A DNA stretch of 41,282 nt from JBCBSS01 sp039819065 (lineage in GTDB: Bacteria; Bacteroidota; Bacteroidia; Cytophagales; Cyclobacteriaceae), in NCBI GenBank assembly GCA_039819065.1, contig JBCBSS010000059.1, positions 1-41,282 of the forward strand, in the 5' to 3' direction. The position numbers and the translations under genes were made by a program. The notes below the pieces were generated by a model. It worked only from the letters and a program-made list of their open reading frames with translations, was not told the origin of the DNA and did no database searches. Shown piece by piece: positions 13,201 through 19,875 of this stretch (positions are counted from its first letter, which is position 1; each line of letters opens with the position of its first letter).

Positions 13201-16200
13201 CTAACAATCAATAAACCTGCTACCGCACTCGAAGTTGATGTTGACAATAATGACCTATTTGTAAATGAAAACCTTAGGGTGCTAAGTGGAATATTTAACT
13301 TGGATGGTCGCATTGCTACGGTTTCAGGTGACTTAACAGCTTCTGGAGGTACTTTTACGACTAGTGGAACGTACTTCCTAAATAATACAGGCGGTTCTGT
13401 TAATATTCAGATGAACGGGTCAGTATTAGCCAATCTTGAGATCAATGGCCCCGGATCGACTTTTACATCTTTAGATGATTTAGCATTAAACGGGAACTTC
13501 ACTCTTACCGCTGGAACCTTTAATGGCAACGGAGTAACTGCTCGCCTCGGAAATGGAGCAGATGTTGCCTCAATATCTGGTACTTATCAAGTTGGTGCCG
13601 GAGGTACCTTGGACTTAGGAAATGGTGCTACTTTGGTTGTCAATAGTGGTGGTGTAATAGAGGTAGTGGGTACAACAGGTAATATAGCCACCGTTACTGC
13701 AAGTTCTGGAGGGCGATATAACTTCAATGTAAATGGTACTATCAGTGCGAATAACTACCTATTCGAGTTCATGGATGATAACGGAATATTCATCAATACC
13801 GGAGGTACTATTGACGCAACTAATAACTTTAGTAATGGTACTTTCACCAATGGTGAGGCGGGTAGAACTTTGTTAAGAATCGAGAATAATCAGGATCTTA
13901 CCGGTTCTAATAGAATAGAGAACGTTTCGTTTCCTGAGAATCCGGGAGGGGGAGCATTCAATGTGACCAAGTCGACATCAGTTGCAGGCAACATAGAGTT
14001 CTTCAATGCTTCCGGCGTATTTTCTGGAGAAGATTTTGATAATGATCCAAATAACCTAATCGACTGGTTAGCAACAACAACCTTGGTATGGGATGGCAGT
14101 GAGAGCTCTGATTGGTTTGATGCAGACAACTGGACACCAGCTCAGGTTCCTACGCTCAGCGAGAGTGCTGAAATTGATGCTGCTGCGACTAACCAACCTG
14201 TAATTGGTAGCAACGGTGCTCAGGCAAATAATGTGGTCTTGACGTCGGGTGTACTGACAATCAACACTGCAGATACAGGCATTGATCTTGACCTGGCAGG
14301 TGACTTCACTATTTCTGGAACAGGTATTTTGGCAATGACGAGTACCAACGACACACTGAGAGTAGCAGGAAACTGGTCTAGGACTGGTGGAGGTCTATTT
14401 GCAGCAGGATCAGGTACAGTTGTTTTTTCCAATCCTTCAGGTCTAAAGACAATTACCAACGGGACATCCCCATTCAATAATGTTGTAATTAGCTCGGCAG
14501 GTTCTGTTCAGATTTCTTCTGACACAGATGTAAATGGAGATTTTACCATCGAGCAGGGAACGTTTGATTTGACTACTAGCGACTTTCAACTGAGTGTTGG
14601 TGGTAATTACATCAATGCTGGAGGAAATCTACAGGCACGAAATGGTTTAGTAAGTTTGGATGCCTCTACGGCAGGAACGTTTATTATAAATCCAGGCTCA
14701 TCAAGCTTCTTCGATCTGGAAGTCACTGCAGGAGCTTCAACGACCTACCAGCTTACCACCAACGATATTTCAGTAACTAATGATTTTGATTTGTTGAGTG
14801 GTACTTTTGATGCTAATGCACGGACCATTGATATGGGAAATGGTGCAGGAGACCTACTTACTATAACGGGAACATTGGAACTTGATGCTAACTCGACTTT
14901 GAATATGGGTAGTAACTCTGCTGTATCAGTTAATTCAGGAGGAATATTCAGATTGGTAGGAACTGATGATTCAAATACATCAAGTGTTACGGGCCAAAGT
15001 AGTGGTCGTTATTCTTTCTTGGTTAACTCCGGTGGAGAAATTGAAGCGCAGTTCTACTCATTTGAGTTTATGAATACGGATGGAATTCAAGTAGCAGCAG
15101 GTGCTACTATCGATGCCACTAATAACTTCAGTAACGGATCTTTCTCAAACGGTGCGACAGGTGGTCGTTATCTACTGCTATCAAATAGCTTTGCAGATTT
15201 CACTATAAGTACAATTGTATTTAACTCGGGACCATCGGTCAACATAAGAAGGGTATCTGGTAGCGGAATCGTTACTGTCGAAGATGCCTTTGGATTATTG
15301 GCGGGAGAGGATTTTGAGGATGATAGCCCTGATGGGTCAGCTACGACAGGATTTTTGAGATGGGAATTCTCTAATCCAGTGCTTACTTGGGACAATGGTG
15401 GTGGAGACCAAGACTGGCACAATGCTAATAACTGGGATGACGGATTAGGTGGAACTGGCGTACCCAATGCAGTAACCAACGTTTTCATACCTAATACAGG
15501 TTTTGATCCAATCATTTCAAATGCAGATGCTACTGCAGGTACAGTAAATATTGATCCTAGCGCTGTTTTGACAATTAATACAAATAGAAACCTGACCGTT
15601 AGCAACTCATTTGTTAATGCCGGTACATTAACCGTTGACGCTGGGTCAGCGACTACAATCGAAGTGGGTGGTGACTGGTCGAACTCTGGGACCTTCAATA
15701 ATGGAGGAAACTCGACAGTTAGGTTGACTGCTTCTACGGGTAATATTAACATAGCGACAGGAGGATCTGCTTTCTGTACATTTGAGTTGAATAGTGCCGC
15801 TCCTGGAGATGCTGTTTTCCAGAGTCAAGATGCCATAGATGTGGATTGCAACTTTAGTATTGTTGATGGTACACTTCAAATCACCAATGCCACGCATACA
15901 CTTAATGTAGCAGGAGATTGGAACGTTGCAGTGGCCGGTAGCTTTACAAATGGAGGTTCCTCCGTGATATTAGATGGTACTGGTGCTCAGATGTTCACTC
16001 ATGATTCTGGTGATGCATTCAATGATATTACTTTCGGTGGAACGGGTACCAAGACTTTGGCTAGTAGCTTGACTATTACTAATGACCTGGGAATAAGCAG
16101 TACGCTCGCTGCCGGCACCAACACCATCACTCTACAAGGTGATTGGACGAATACTGGAACCTTTACTGCAGGTACTAGTACTGTAGAGTTTATTAGTTCG

Positions 16201-17427
16201 TCTCAGCAGTTTATAAACAATGCCTCAGGTGAAAGCTTCTTTAGTCTGACAATCAACAACAGTTCGGTATCTTTCCCTCAGATTGTTGTTTCAGGACCAG
16301 TAAGTGTTGCTGATAATGCCACTTTGACAATGACAGATGGTATTATAGAAACCACTTCAGCGACCTTATTTACTGTTGGTGATAATGCCTCATTGGTAGG
16401 CGGCACGTCAGCAGCTAGTTATATATCAGGTCCTATGCGTAAGGTAGGCCAGCAGAACTTTACTTTCCCAGTAGGAGATGGTAATTTGTTTGCCAGGCTT
16501 GCAATTTCAGGCTTGACTTCAAGTTCTACTTTCACGGCTGAGTACATAGATGCACCTTCTATTGATCTGCAAAGTGTAGAGGCAGGAATATTTGCGGTCA
16601 GTGGTGCCGAACACTGGGATTTGACAAGAGACGCAGGTACGGCAGAGCCTTTCGTAACGCTGTTTTGGGAAGACGGTGCAAGAAGTGAAATATTCAATCC
16701 ATCGTCATTGAGAGTAGCGCATTACAATGGCGCGGTTTGGGAGAACAAGGGTAATGGTGGAACAACAGGTAGCGCTTCAGTAGGTACAATTGTTTCTGCT
16801 ACCAGATTGACTTCATTTAGCCCAGTAACATTTGCATCTAGTGACGATTCAAACCCTTTACCAATTACACTTAATACCTTTACTGGTGAAGTAGTCAATG
16901 GAGAGAATCATTTGTTCTGGGAAACTGCTTCGGAGATTAATAACGATTTCTTCGAGATACAAAGATCAAACGACGGTGAGCGTTTCGAAGTAATTGGTAT
17001 TACAGAAGGTAATGGTACAACGGATGAGATAAGCCAATATAGGTTTATTGACAGTAATCCGCAGGTTGGTGTTAATTTCTATAGGTTGAAGCAAGTAGAC
17101 TTCGATGGTACTTCATCATTCTCGCCAATCGTTAGACTTGAGAATACTGAAGTCTTTGAAAACCTTGATTTCATAGTATATCCAAACCCAACCAGATCTG
17201 GAGATATCAATATCCGATTGACCTCACAAGTCAATAATGCTACATTGAGCGTTAGACTTGTCGACGCGTATGGCAGGGAGTTTTACAATGGAGAATTTGA
17301 TTCAAGTGAATTCAGTCAGGATCAGAAGTTGGAGAGTAGCGACCTAGTAGATCTAAGGTCAGGCGTTTACTTTGTGACTATCAAAAGAGGTATTGAGCTG
17401 GTCACGAAGAAACTCGTAATCGAATAA
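4300..17427 (+). CDS. Giant modular secreted repeat protein with T9SS type A sorting domain
   Basis: The protein has 4375 residues. Residues 1-29 are a signal peptide (basic start, LLFLLFLLVSG core, cleavage near SIQA/A). The mature protein is built from beta-helix or adhesin-like repeats of roughly 70-80 residues. Each repeat centres on a GDW/GNW-x-N-x-GTF turn, then a T-x-x-F-G-x-x-Q-x-I strand and an F-x-N/D-L strand; more than 20 are visible. These fall into about five larger modules. Four begin with a W..G..DWH-type motif followed by NW....VP, near residues 1365, 2490, 3264 and 3697; the N-terminal SNW motif begins the first. The first four modules end in a conserved ATNN-S-GS block. Residues about 4040-4180 form a separate GPMRKVG...FPVGDG domain. 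Residues 4187-4290 are an FnIII-like LFWETASEIN-DFFEIQRS domain, and about 4290-4375 a sorting domain starting YPNP and ending GVYFVTIK...KKLVIE. Only about eight cysteines are present. Probable role: surface adhesin or matrix/biofilm component exported by T9SS. Binding partner unknown. Confidence 0.93.
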   Translation: MKHVSRLLRVKHWLLFLLFLLVSGVSIQAATFYSQGTDNFSTLSNWNTDPGGLGSNPIATDLTDGTNTFIIQDGHTITIDQDINVAALTVGTGVSGILTFGNDATARTVTVLGAFDVDVGATVNVSNNNATHLATFQGAITNNGTIDLFNSTSQLVSSTFSGTYTIGGANTPEFGTVTFSTGTVTAGIALDINGSVTIETAGIFNDGGFSHTVAGNWTEVGAGQLVAAGTIQFDASVVQSITAAASFNNVIFNGGGIVSLAGNITFAGDFSLTNNTALTTSLFHTISGNFTVADGSSYTATNGRITFNGSAAQTIDIGNNAAFDQVDFDNGGAGNPKTVIGNLNSNDQTRILLNAAVGGTGSHTLRTLIVEGTCDFSGTITMLSGSILNTAGNTITLGTADVIISTGNIAINGDDAVTVNGDLTVTTGNLTVGQNATLIGTAGNTLTIQTGRTITLQGSDNFPTGFGTVVFEGTTSRALYNLNGNQTIRGGITYGELELGGGAFNLKTVDGSLDIEGNLDLNNGIILNLQTFNHTLAGDIQNGSNSATVAISGTFTLDDPDGNQVINATGGSAFYIFGNLDVTNTSPSAVRTKTINSDVTVVGDFTATNTGGSVSNPLVLDINAATISGSGAGTFTLGSNVELRTSGASSFATGIASFTTSSLDVSSIVRFDGAAQDLPGITYGNVEILGNGAKTTTGAMDVNGDFSRTGNTPLLNDGGFNHTVAGDWNMNQAYTTNMTGTITFDGVTQDISNSNFFNVVFDNAGTKTISGEIIVLNDLTINSGVTVDGSTLNIEIDGNWIDAGTFTATTGNVTFIGATANQTITSNATSIFGDIIIDKANASFETVTALTDFNVNQDFDLRQNDAIFDLNGQTVRIGRDWDMETGTTFTANGGTLEFNGNIQQDIFNRVGGTTYFNLVFSGAGEKNLSNNGMNIDGSVTIDNSIFNAGNLALTVAGDWTNTGSFQHTNSLTLDGANQNISASTFHDLISSGSGTKTLSGNVTLDGRFQINAGVTFDVSTSNFNISVEEAWTNNGTFVEQNGTVTLTGGGSTITTGATGPTVGSRFYNLIVNGTGTETISGDLDIENDLTINTGALRTNAFDVFIAGDLTNASTFDHNNNGSVLTFDGTGTQLFNPGGSNYRDITVNGTNPTVTLQADLNNNAANRVITVTNGTFALNSNSVLYVGAACDLIVETNGTWDMDAGSTLQFGRDAIITNAGVFRMVGDAVSPATLTSNDPDLNDFMTFTQTAGTIHAQFYLVERIRGNGIDIQGGALDATNNFSNGSFVNGGENAYLTLTGLDLGAGITITNVIFNTGPSFNCSRTAGNGTVTFQDATGTLAGETFDEDNADPGTLIDFTFPSGFFWDGGAATTAWNDAANWSGNTVPDGTSNVILEHTIGGVIAAYTVEVNTTDGITNRLTLDSEGGNTITLVLNGAELSVSENIQIGSGTILTQTNNTDTLRIAGNWTNEGTFNEGSSAVIFNATSGSHFISTGGSSDPFNDLIIDAGGATYSLLSNLDVDNDIEFAGGSFVVTNQSIDIGGDWTINGGSFTPGTGTVTFDRSGNTTQTINGGTFHDFETDNSGGAGTSTKFLTGSITVNDDLRIRANSALDGGNIFHFVADDWRNDVGISAFTQSGTGTIVFNGAAGQTIGTAGAATRFNNVVFQQGGAKTLGLDMTVNGDITIANNSGAVIVSDGVTVTGNGAANTLSMNGSTLSVRGANNFPTGFETINLSAGEVEYQADFNQTIFPTTYFDLELRDGAAQSTQTKTLIGDIEVTDDIVVSDVNTELDAAGFTITLNDNLAIPTGGTQVAWNGGTLNHVGGGWNIDVDITTFNNLNLLGTGDKNMLNNLTITGDVFVQSDVDLEMQTFTMTATGAGQTFTAASGSEVDARIPAGTGPAFPTGFANYNLDIASLTVLAGNDDKTVFTNGGTISYGQMTITNNGDVTLDGNLDVDGNFLINDDDVVLFDGGFDLNLAGANIDIRTYTATVTSTLTLDGDTQDLDVLNGLTDPDPATFGNLVFSGSGTKTLNAGQALHDVDGNITIDAGVTVTTTRDLFFSGSTFTNNGTYTQTANAFIFDGTNQTVDPGTNEFDEVTFANTGTVSIINNFMNIDDDFIINAGATADFGTGLTHLIASDVITINGTWNTANANLTFDGGGQPIPAITALDIVCAGTGTKTMQGDWNIDDLTVNTGVTLDANNTGNHNITLTGNWIMNGGFQDRNGTVAFESNDTNPKIIQSDGDDFYNVTFNQAQTNTRTYTITQNTEFTENLTIGSGATLDVNGQILTLGNDDGGNPAAETHVVQAGGTLEVDENATLQFNANDSGNPRLTVEGTFIVLGTGANPAIVTRQGGGNRIDIDITTGTIAARFYQFSFLADEGLDIQATATIDPTNNLSDGSWSEINTNAATTRRYLIIESDATGLPDIQNVTFNHGTNPTLGTHFNVQRSAVAVGTITFAGTINGLMGSEIYEDDGDGTKINWPPATVLTWTGAVSTDWHTAGNWSPTQVPTNTNEVVIPLVTSPSNQPIVSIADASCLSLTITDGILTLDAGFDLTVVGEVVIGSGGNGILAVGDPTSNITVSAGWNVSTTGIFANGNSEVTFNAPSGSVTILPRASAFNNLTFNGAASFTVSGDMDVDGDITIAAGTLDPGTNGYNINVAGNIVNTGGSFDVITDGTVTLDGADQSVTDITLDNVVIDGTGTKTMNGNVTFNDQLTVNSIIAGGAGSTIDMNDDVVINASGTFNDGGENHTFSGDDWTGTGAYAGTGTITFDGTNNTDIFASRFNNLTLNGTGQVTLQGDVDMTGNLTVLSTINTLRCGLFLINNTSGTGIFTLDANEDIYVLGANNYPSGFASYVLDPTSESRYEGLIDQTILGGITYGTVRLNNVTTKTLGGNIDVDGLLDINNSTLDVSASNFRINLAGNWDNNDGTGGTFIARQGEVVLDGTDEFNDQRLQLSPVGTNDFYRLTINKPATALEVDVDNNDLFVNENLRVLSGIFNLDGRIATVSGDLTASGGTFTTSGTYFLNNTGGSVNIQMNGSVLANLEINGPGSTFTSLDDLALNGNFTLTAGTFNGNGVTARLGNGADVASISGTYQVGAGGTLDLGNGATLVVNSGGVIEVVGTTGNIATVTASSGGRYNFNVNGTISANNYLFEFMDDNGIFINTGGTIDATNNFSNGTFTNGEAGRTLLRIENNQDLTGSNRIENVSFPENPGGGAFNVTKSTSVAGNIEFFNASGVFSGEDFDNDPNNLIDWLATTTLVWDGSESSDWFDADNWTPAQVPTLSESAEIDAAATNQPVIGSNGAQANNVVLTSGVLTINTADTGIDLDLAGDFTISGTGILAMTSTNDTLRVAGNWSRTGGGLFAAGSGTVVFSNPSGLKTITNGTSPFNNVVISSAGSVQISSDTDVNGDFTIEQGTFDLTTSDFQLSVGGNYINAGGNLQARNGLVSLDASTAGTFIINPGSSSFFDLEVTAGASTTYQLTTNDISVTNDFDLLSGTFDANARTIDMGNGAGDLLTITGTLELDANSTLNMGSNSAVSVNSGGIFRLVGTDDSNTSSVTGQSSGRYSFLVNSGGEIEAQFYSFEFMNTDGIQVAAGATIDATNNFSNGSFSNGATGGRYLLLSNSFADFTISTIVFNSGPSVNIRRVSGSGIVTVEDAFGLLAGEDFEDDSPDGSATTGFLRWEFSNPVLTWDNGGGDQDWHNANNWDDGLGGTGVPNAVTNVFIPNTGFDPIISNADATAGTVNIDPSAVLTINTNRNLTVSNSFVNAGTLTVDAGSATTIEVGGDWSNSGTFNNGGNSTVRLTASTGNINIATGGSAFCTFELNSAAPGDAVFQSQDAIDVDCNFSIVDGTLQITNATHTLNVAGDWNVAVAGSFTNGGSSVILDGTGAQMFTHDSGDAFNDITFGGTGTKTLASSLTITNDLGISSTLAAGTNTITLQGDWTNTGTFTAGTSTVEFISSSQQFINNASGESFFSLTINNSSVSFPQIVVSGPVSVADNATLTMTDGIIETTSATLFTVGDNASLVGGTSAASYISGPMRKVGQQNFTFPVGDGNLFARLAISGLTSSSTFTAEYIDAPSIDLQSVEAGIFAVSGAEHWDLTRDAGTAEPFVTLFWEDGARSEIFNPSSLRVAHYNGAVWENKGNGGTTGSASVGTIVSATRLTSFSPVTFASSDDSNPLPITLNTFTGEVVNGENHLFWETASEINNDFFEIQRSNDGERFEVIGITEGNGTTDEISQYRFIDSNPQVGVNFYRLKQVDFDGTSSFSPIVRLENTEVFENLDFIVYPNPTRSGDINIRLTSQVNNATLSVRLVDAYGREFYNGEFDSSEFSQDQKLESSDLVDLRSGVYFVTIKRGIELVTKKLVIE
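4390..16400 (+). repeat. Five-module beta-repeat array within the giant protein
   Basis: At protein level the array shows two nested periods: strands of roughly 70-80 residues inside modules that shorten along the protein (about 1335, 1125, 775, 433 and 345 residues). The near-identical end motif ATNN(F/L)S-GS(F/W) recurs with codons at about 8128, 11470, 13815 and 15115. The DNA has diverged, with many synonymous changes between copies, so the array looks old rather than freshly amplified. The steady shortening could reflect loss of inner repeats in the C-terminal modules or growth of the first ones. Confidence 0.75.
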
Positions 17428-17439
17428 GATAAGGTTATT

Positions 17440-18144
17440 TTAATAATTCAGAATATTAAGAACATGGCAGGCGGCAACGCCTGCCGTTTCTGTTCTCAGG
17501 GTATTAGGCCCTAAACTTATTTGTTCAAAACCTTTTTGGTCTGCCTGTTCTAACTCGTGAGCAGAAAAGTCCCCTTCAGGCCCAATCAACATACAATAAT
17601 TCCTATTTGGTTTGGCAACCTTCGACAGCACTTGCCAATTATTCTTATCCACATATGCGATAAAATTATCAGTATGGTCGAATTCAACAGAAAGGATAAA
17701 GTCTTTAAAAGTTTTTATCTGGTTGATTATGGGTATGCGACATTGTTGTGATTGTTTAGTAGCCGCTAAAGCCTTTTTTTGAAGCCTTTGGAGATTGATG
17801 TACTTTCTTTCAGAATTATCACAGTAGAGGAAGCTTATTTCGTCTACACCTATTTCTGTAGCCTTCTCCACGAACCACTCGATACGTTCGGCATTCTTAG
17901 TAGGTGAAATAGCAATATGTATATGGTAATCTTTGCTTGAACGCTTTTCTCTTTCTATTATCTCGAATTCGCATTTTTTTTGATTCGGATCAGTTATTCG
18001 AGCTTTGTAGAAGAAATCTCGGCCGTCTATTATGTGGATAATATCACCTTCTGAGAAACGAAGCACTCTGATACAGTGCTTCGATTCCTCCTCGTCAAGG
18101 TAGTAAATGCCTCTATCTATATCGGGTTGATAGAAGATGTGCAT
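17440..18144 (-). CDS. rsmE: 16S rRNA (uracil-1498-N3)-methyltransferase RsmE
   Basis: This SPOUT-class methyltransferase methylates N3 of U1498 in 16S rRNA, using S-adenosylmethionine, on assembled 30S subunits. At 234 residues it is close to the usual 240-250. Residues 1-70 form the PUA-like RNA-binding part (HIFYQ start, HCIRVLRF segment). Residues about 75-234 form the knotted SAM-binding domain, with AISPTKNAERIEWFVEKATEIGVDEI, a C-terminal LIGPEGDFS glycine loop and the LGPNTLRTETAG motif. The ATG at 18144 is 7 nt after the stop of the acyl-CoA-binding protein gene, so the two are probably co-transcribed. It converges on the giant gene with 12 nt between their stops. Confidence 0.95.
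   Translation of the reverse strand: MHIFYQPDIDRGIYYLDEEESKHCIRVLRFSEGDIIHIIDGRDFFYKARITDPNQKKCEFEIIEREKRSSKDYHIHIAISPTKNAERIEWFVEKATEIGVDEISFLYCDNSERKYINLQRLQKKALAATKQSQQCRIPIINQIKTFKDFILSVEFDHTDNFIAYVDKNNWQVLSKVAKPNRNYCMLIGPEGDFSAHELEQADQKGFEQISLGPNTLRTETAGVAACHVLNILNY
17464..17487 (+). terminator. GC-rich hairpin with GCAA tetraloop, candidate terminator of the giant gene
   Basis: GGCAGGCG (17466-17473) and CGCCTGCC (17478-17485) pair perfectly around a GCAA (GNRA) loop, extended by a U-G and an A-U pair. The hairpin starts about 37 nt after the giant gene's stop and is followed by a moderately T-rich GTTTCTGTTCT. It lies inside the 3' end of rsmE, where it encodes part of the conserved ETAGVAACH region, so the symmetry may be partly coincidental. 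Confidence 0.4.
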
Positions 18145-18151
18145 AATATCA

Positions 18152-18406
18152 TTACTGATTCAGCTTGTTTACCAAATTCACATAATCAGACATTGCCTCC
18201 TCTTTACTTTTGCCTTTAAGCTTTTCCCATGCGTCAAATTTGGCAATCGCCTTGAAATCGAAACCGCCTGGCCGCTCGCCATTGTTATCTCCTTCAGTGG
18301 CTTGCTTATATAAGCTATAAAGCTTTAACAAATCTTCGTTCGAAGGTCTTGAGCTTAGTTCTTTAGACTGGCTTACTGCATTTTCAAAATCTTCTGTTGA
18401 TACCAT
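18152..18406 (-). CDS. Acyl-CoA-binding protein (ACBP family)
   Basis: This 84-residue cytoplasmic four-helix protein binds medium- and long-chain acyl-CoA esters and may buffer or carry them. The length and motifs match the family: FENAV-QSKEL-SRPSNEDLLKLYSLYKQATEGD, then RPGGFDFKAIAKFDAWEKLKGKSKEEAM and a final YVNLVNKL. The Tyr and Lys residues used for ligand binding (YSLYKQ and KFDAW-KLKG) are visible. ACBPs are chiefly eukaryotic but also found in some bacteria, including Bacteroidota. It lies 7 nt upstream of rsmE and just after a terminator that separates it from citrate synthase. Confidence 0.93.
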   Translation of the reverse strand: MVSTEDFENAVSQSKELSSRPSNEDLLKLYSLYKQATEGDNNGERPGGFDFKAIAKFDAWEKLKGKSKEEAMSDYVNLVNKLNQ

Positions 18407-18432
18407 TTAGATTAGTGTAAATTTATTTTATT

Positions 18433-18472
18433 GAAATAAAAAAGGCTGAATGTGAATTCAGCCTTTTATTTT
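18433..18472 (-). terminator. Rho-independent terminator after citrate synthase
   Basis: AAAGGCTGAAT (18441-18451) and ATTCAGCCTTT (18456-18466) form a perfect 11-bp stem with a 4-nt loop. Read on the minus strand, the stem is followed by a run of Ts (complement of 18434-18440). It lies 27 nt after the gltA stop and before the acyl-CoA-binding protein gene. Confidence 0.85.
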
Positions 18473-18492
18473 TATGATACGAAAATAGTGAA

Positions 18493-19779
18493 TTATCTGT
18501 TGTTGACCTCAACGTACGGACGCTCGTTGTAACCAGTATATATCTGGCGAGGTCTACCGATAGGCTCATTATTCTCCCTCATCTCTTTCCATTGTGCTAT
18601 CCAACCAGGTAGTCTGCCAAGTGCAAACATAACAGTGAACATATCCACAGGAATACCTAAAGCTCTATAAATTATACCTGAATAGAAGTCTACATTAGGG
18701 TATAGTTTCCTTTCCACGAAGTATTCATCAGTCAGTGCTACTTCTTCTAAACCCTTGGCAATATCAAGTACAGGATCATTTACTCCTAGCTTTTCAAGTA
18801 CGTCGTCTGCTGCTTTTTTGATTATTTTAGCTCTTGGATCAAAGTTCTTGTAAACCCTGTGTCCAAATCCCATCAATCTGAATGGATCATCCTTGTCTTT
18901 CGCTTTATCCATCCACTTCTTAGTGTCCCCACCATCTTGTTTGATGTTTTCCAACATCTCAATTACAGCTTGGTTGGCACCTCCGTGAAGAGGACCCCAT
19001 AGGGCATTGATACCTGCAGAAATAGATGCGTAAAGACTCGCTTGTGATGACCCTACGATTCTAACCGTGGAAGTAGAACAGTTTTGCTCGTGATCAGCAT
19101 GAAGAATGAGTAATTTATCCAGAGCTGATGAGACTATCGGATCAACATCATATTGTTCAGCCGGTAAGGCGAACATCATTTTTAAGAAGTTAGAACAGTA
19201 ATCCAGTCTGTTGTCAGGGTAATTAACTGGATGACCAACTTCGTTTTTGAATGCCCAAGCAGCGAAAGTTGGCATTTTAGCCAGTATTCTAATGATACTT
19301 AGATTAACACCCTCACCAGATCTGTTAGGGTCCAAAGATTCAGGATAAAATGCCGTTAGAGAGCATACTAATGATGATAAAACACCCATCGGGTGGGCAG
19401 TAGATGGGAAACCATCCAATATCTTTTTAATGTCTTCATGGACCAAAGTGTGGTTCTTGATTTTAGACCCAAACTCTTCCAATTGTGTTGCAGAAGGTAG
19501 CTCTCCATAAATTAGCAAATAGGAAACTTCAATAAAATTTGATCTTTCAGCTAGCTCTTCTATAGAGTAACCTCTATAGCGAAGAATTCCCTTCTCACCA
19601 TCTAAGAAGGTGATGCCACTTGTGGTTGAGCCGGTATTCTTAAAGCCAGGATCTATAGTTATACATCCACTTTGGCCTCTGAACTTACCAATGTCGATAG
19701 CCTTTTCATTTTCGGTTCCTTCCACAACCGGTAATTCGTAGCTTTGACCATCAATTTTTATTTCTGCAGTTTGAGACAT
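18493..19779 (-). CDS. gltA: Type II citrate synthase
   Basis: It condenses oxaloacetate with acetyl-CoA to citrate and CoA, the entry step of the TCA cycle, in the cytoplasm. The 428 residues match the E. coli GltA type (427). The N-terminal segment contains GCITIDPGF and ILRYRGYSIEELAE. The catalytic triad is present: His265 in PLHGGANQ, His307 in GFGHRVYKN and Asp364 in VDFYSG, corresponding to E. coli His264, His305 and Asp362. The HADHEQNCSTSTVR segment is also intact. The ATG at 19779 is chosen because it gives the canonical N-terminus; there is no strong ribosome site. The 95-nt gap to the upstream SPFH gene and the downstream terminator suggest a single-gene unit. Confidence 0.97.
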   Translation of the reverse strand: MSQTAEIKIDGQSYELPVVEGTENEKAIDIGKFRGQSGCITIDPGFKNTGSTTSGITFLDGEKGILRYRGYSIEELAERSNFIEVSYLLIYGELPSATQLEEFGSKIKNHTLVHEDIKKILDGFPSTAHPMGVLSSLVCSLTAFYPESLDPNRSGEGVNLSIIRILAKMPTFAAWAFKNEVGHPVNYPDNRLDYCSNFLKMMFALPAEQYDVDPIVSSALDKLLILHADHEQNCSTSTVRIVGSSQASLYASISAGINALWGPLHGGANQAVIEMLENIKQDGGDTKKWMDKAKDKDDPFRLMGFGHRVYKNFDPRAKIIKKAADDVLEKLGVNDPVLDIAKGLEEVALTDEYFVERKLYPNVDFYSGIIYRALGIPVDMFTVMFALGRLPGWIAQWKEMRENNEPIGRPRQIYTGYNERPYVEVNNR

Positions 19780-19844
19780 TTGTGATACAATTTTCCGTTT
19801 AAAAATTTATGCTGTAAATGATAAGGTAACACTGAATAAAGCGC

Positions 19845-19875
19845 GGTAAAATTGCCAAAAATTGGCTTTTTTACC
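19845..19875 (-). terminator. Symmetric inverted repeat at the stop of the SPFH gene, weak terminator
   Basis: Outer arms GGTAAAA (19845-19851) and TTTTACC (19869-19875) and inner arms GCCAA (19854-19858) and TTGGC (19862-19866) pair around a 3-nt loop, with a symmetric 2-nt internal bulge. The outer arm touches the SPFH stop codon. On the minus strand the inner hairpin is followed by AATTTTACC, so it may terminate transcription before gltA. T-run is short. Confidence 0.45.

Noticed and set aside
4300..17427. Many open frames on the opposite strand inside the giant gene (60-194 residues)
   Set aside because: They arise from the low-complexity T/G/N codon repeats of the giant gene. Their translations are Val/Pro/Ser-rich, repetitive and lack family motifs.
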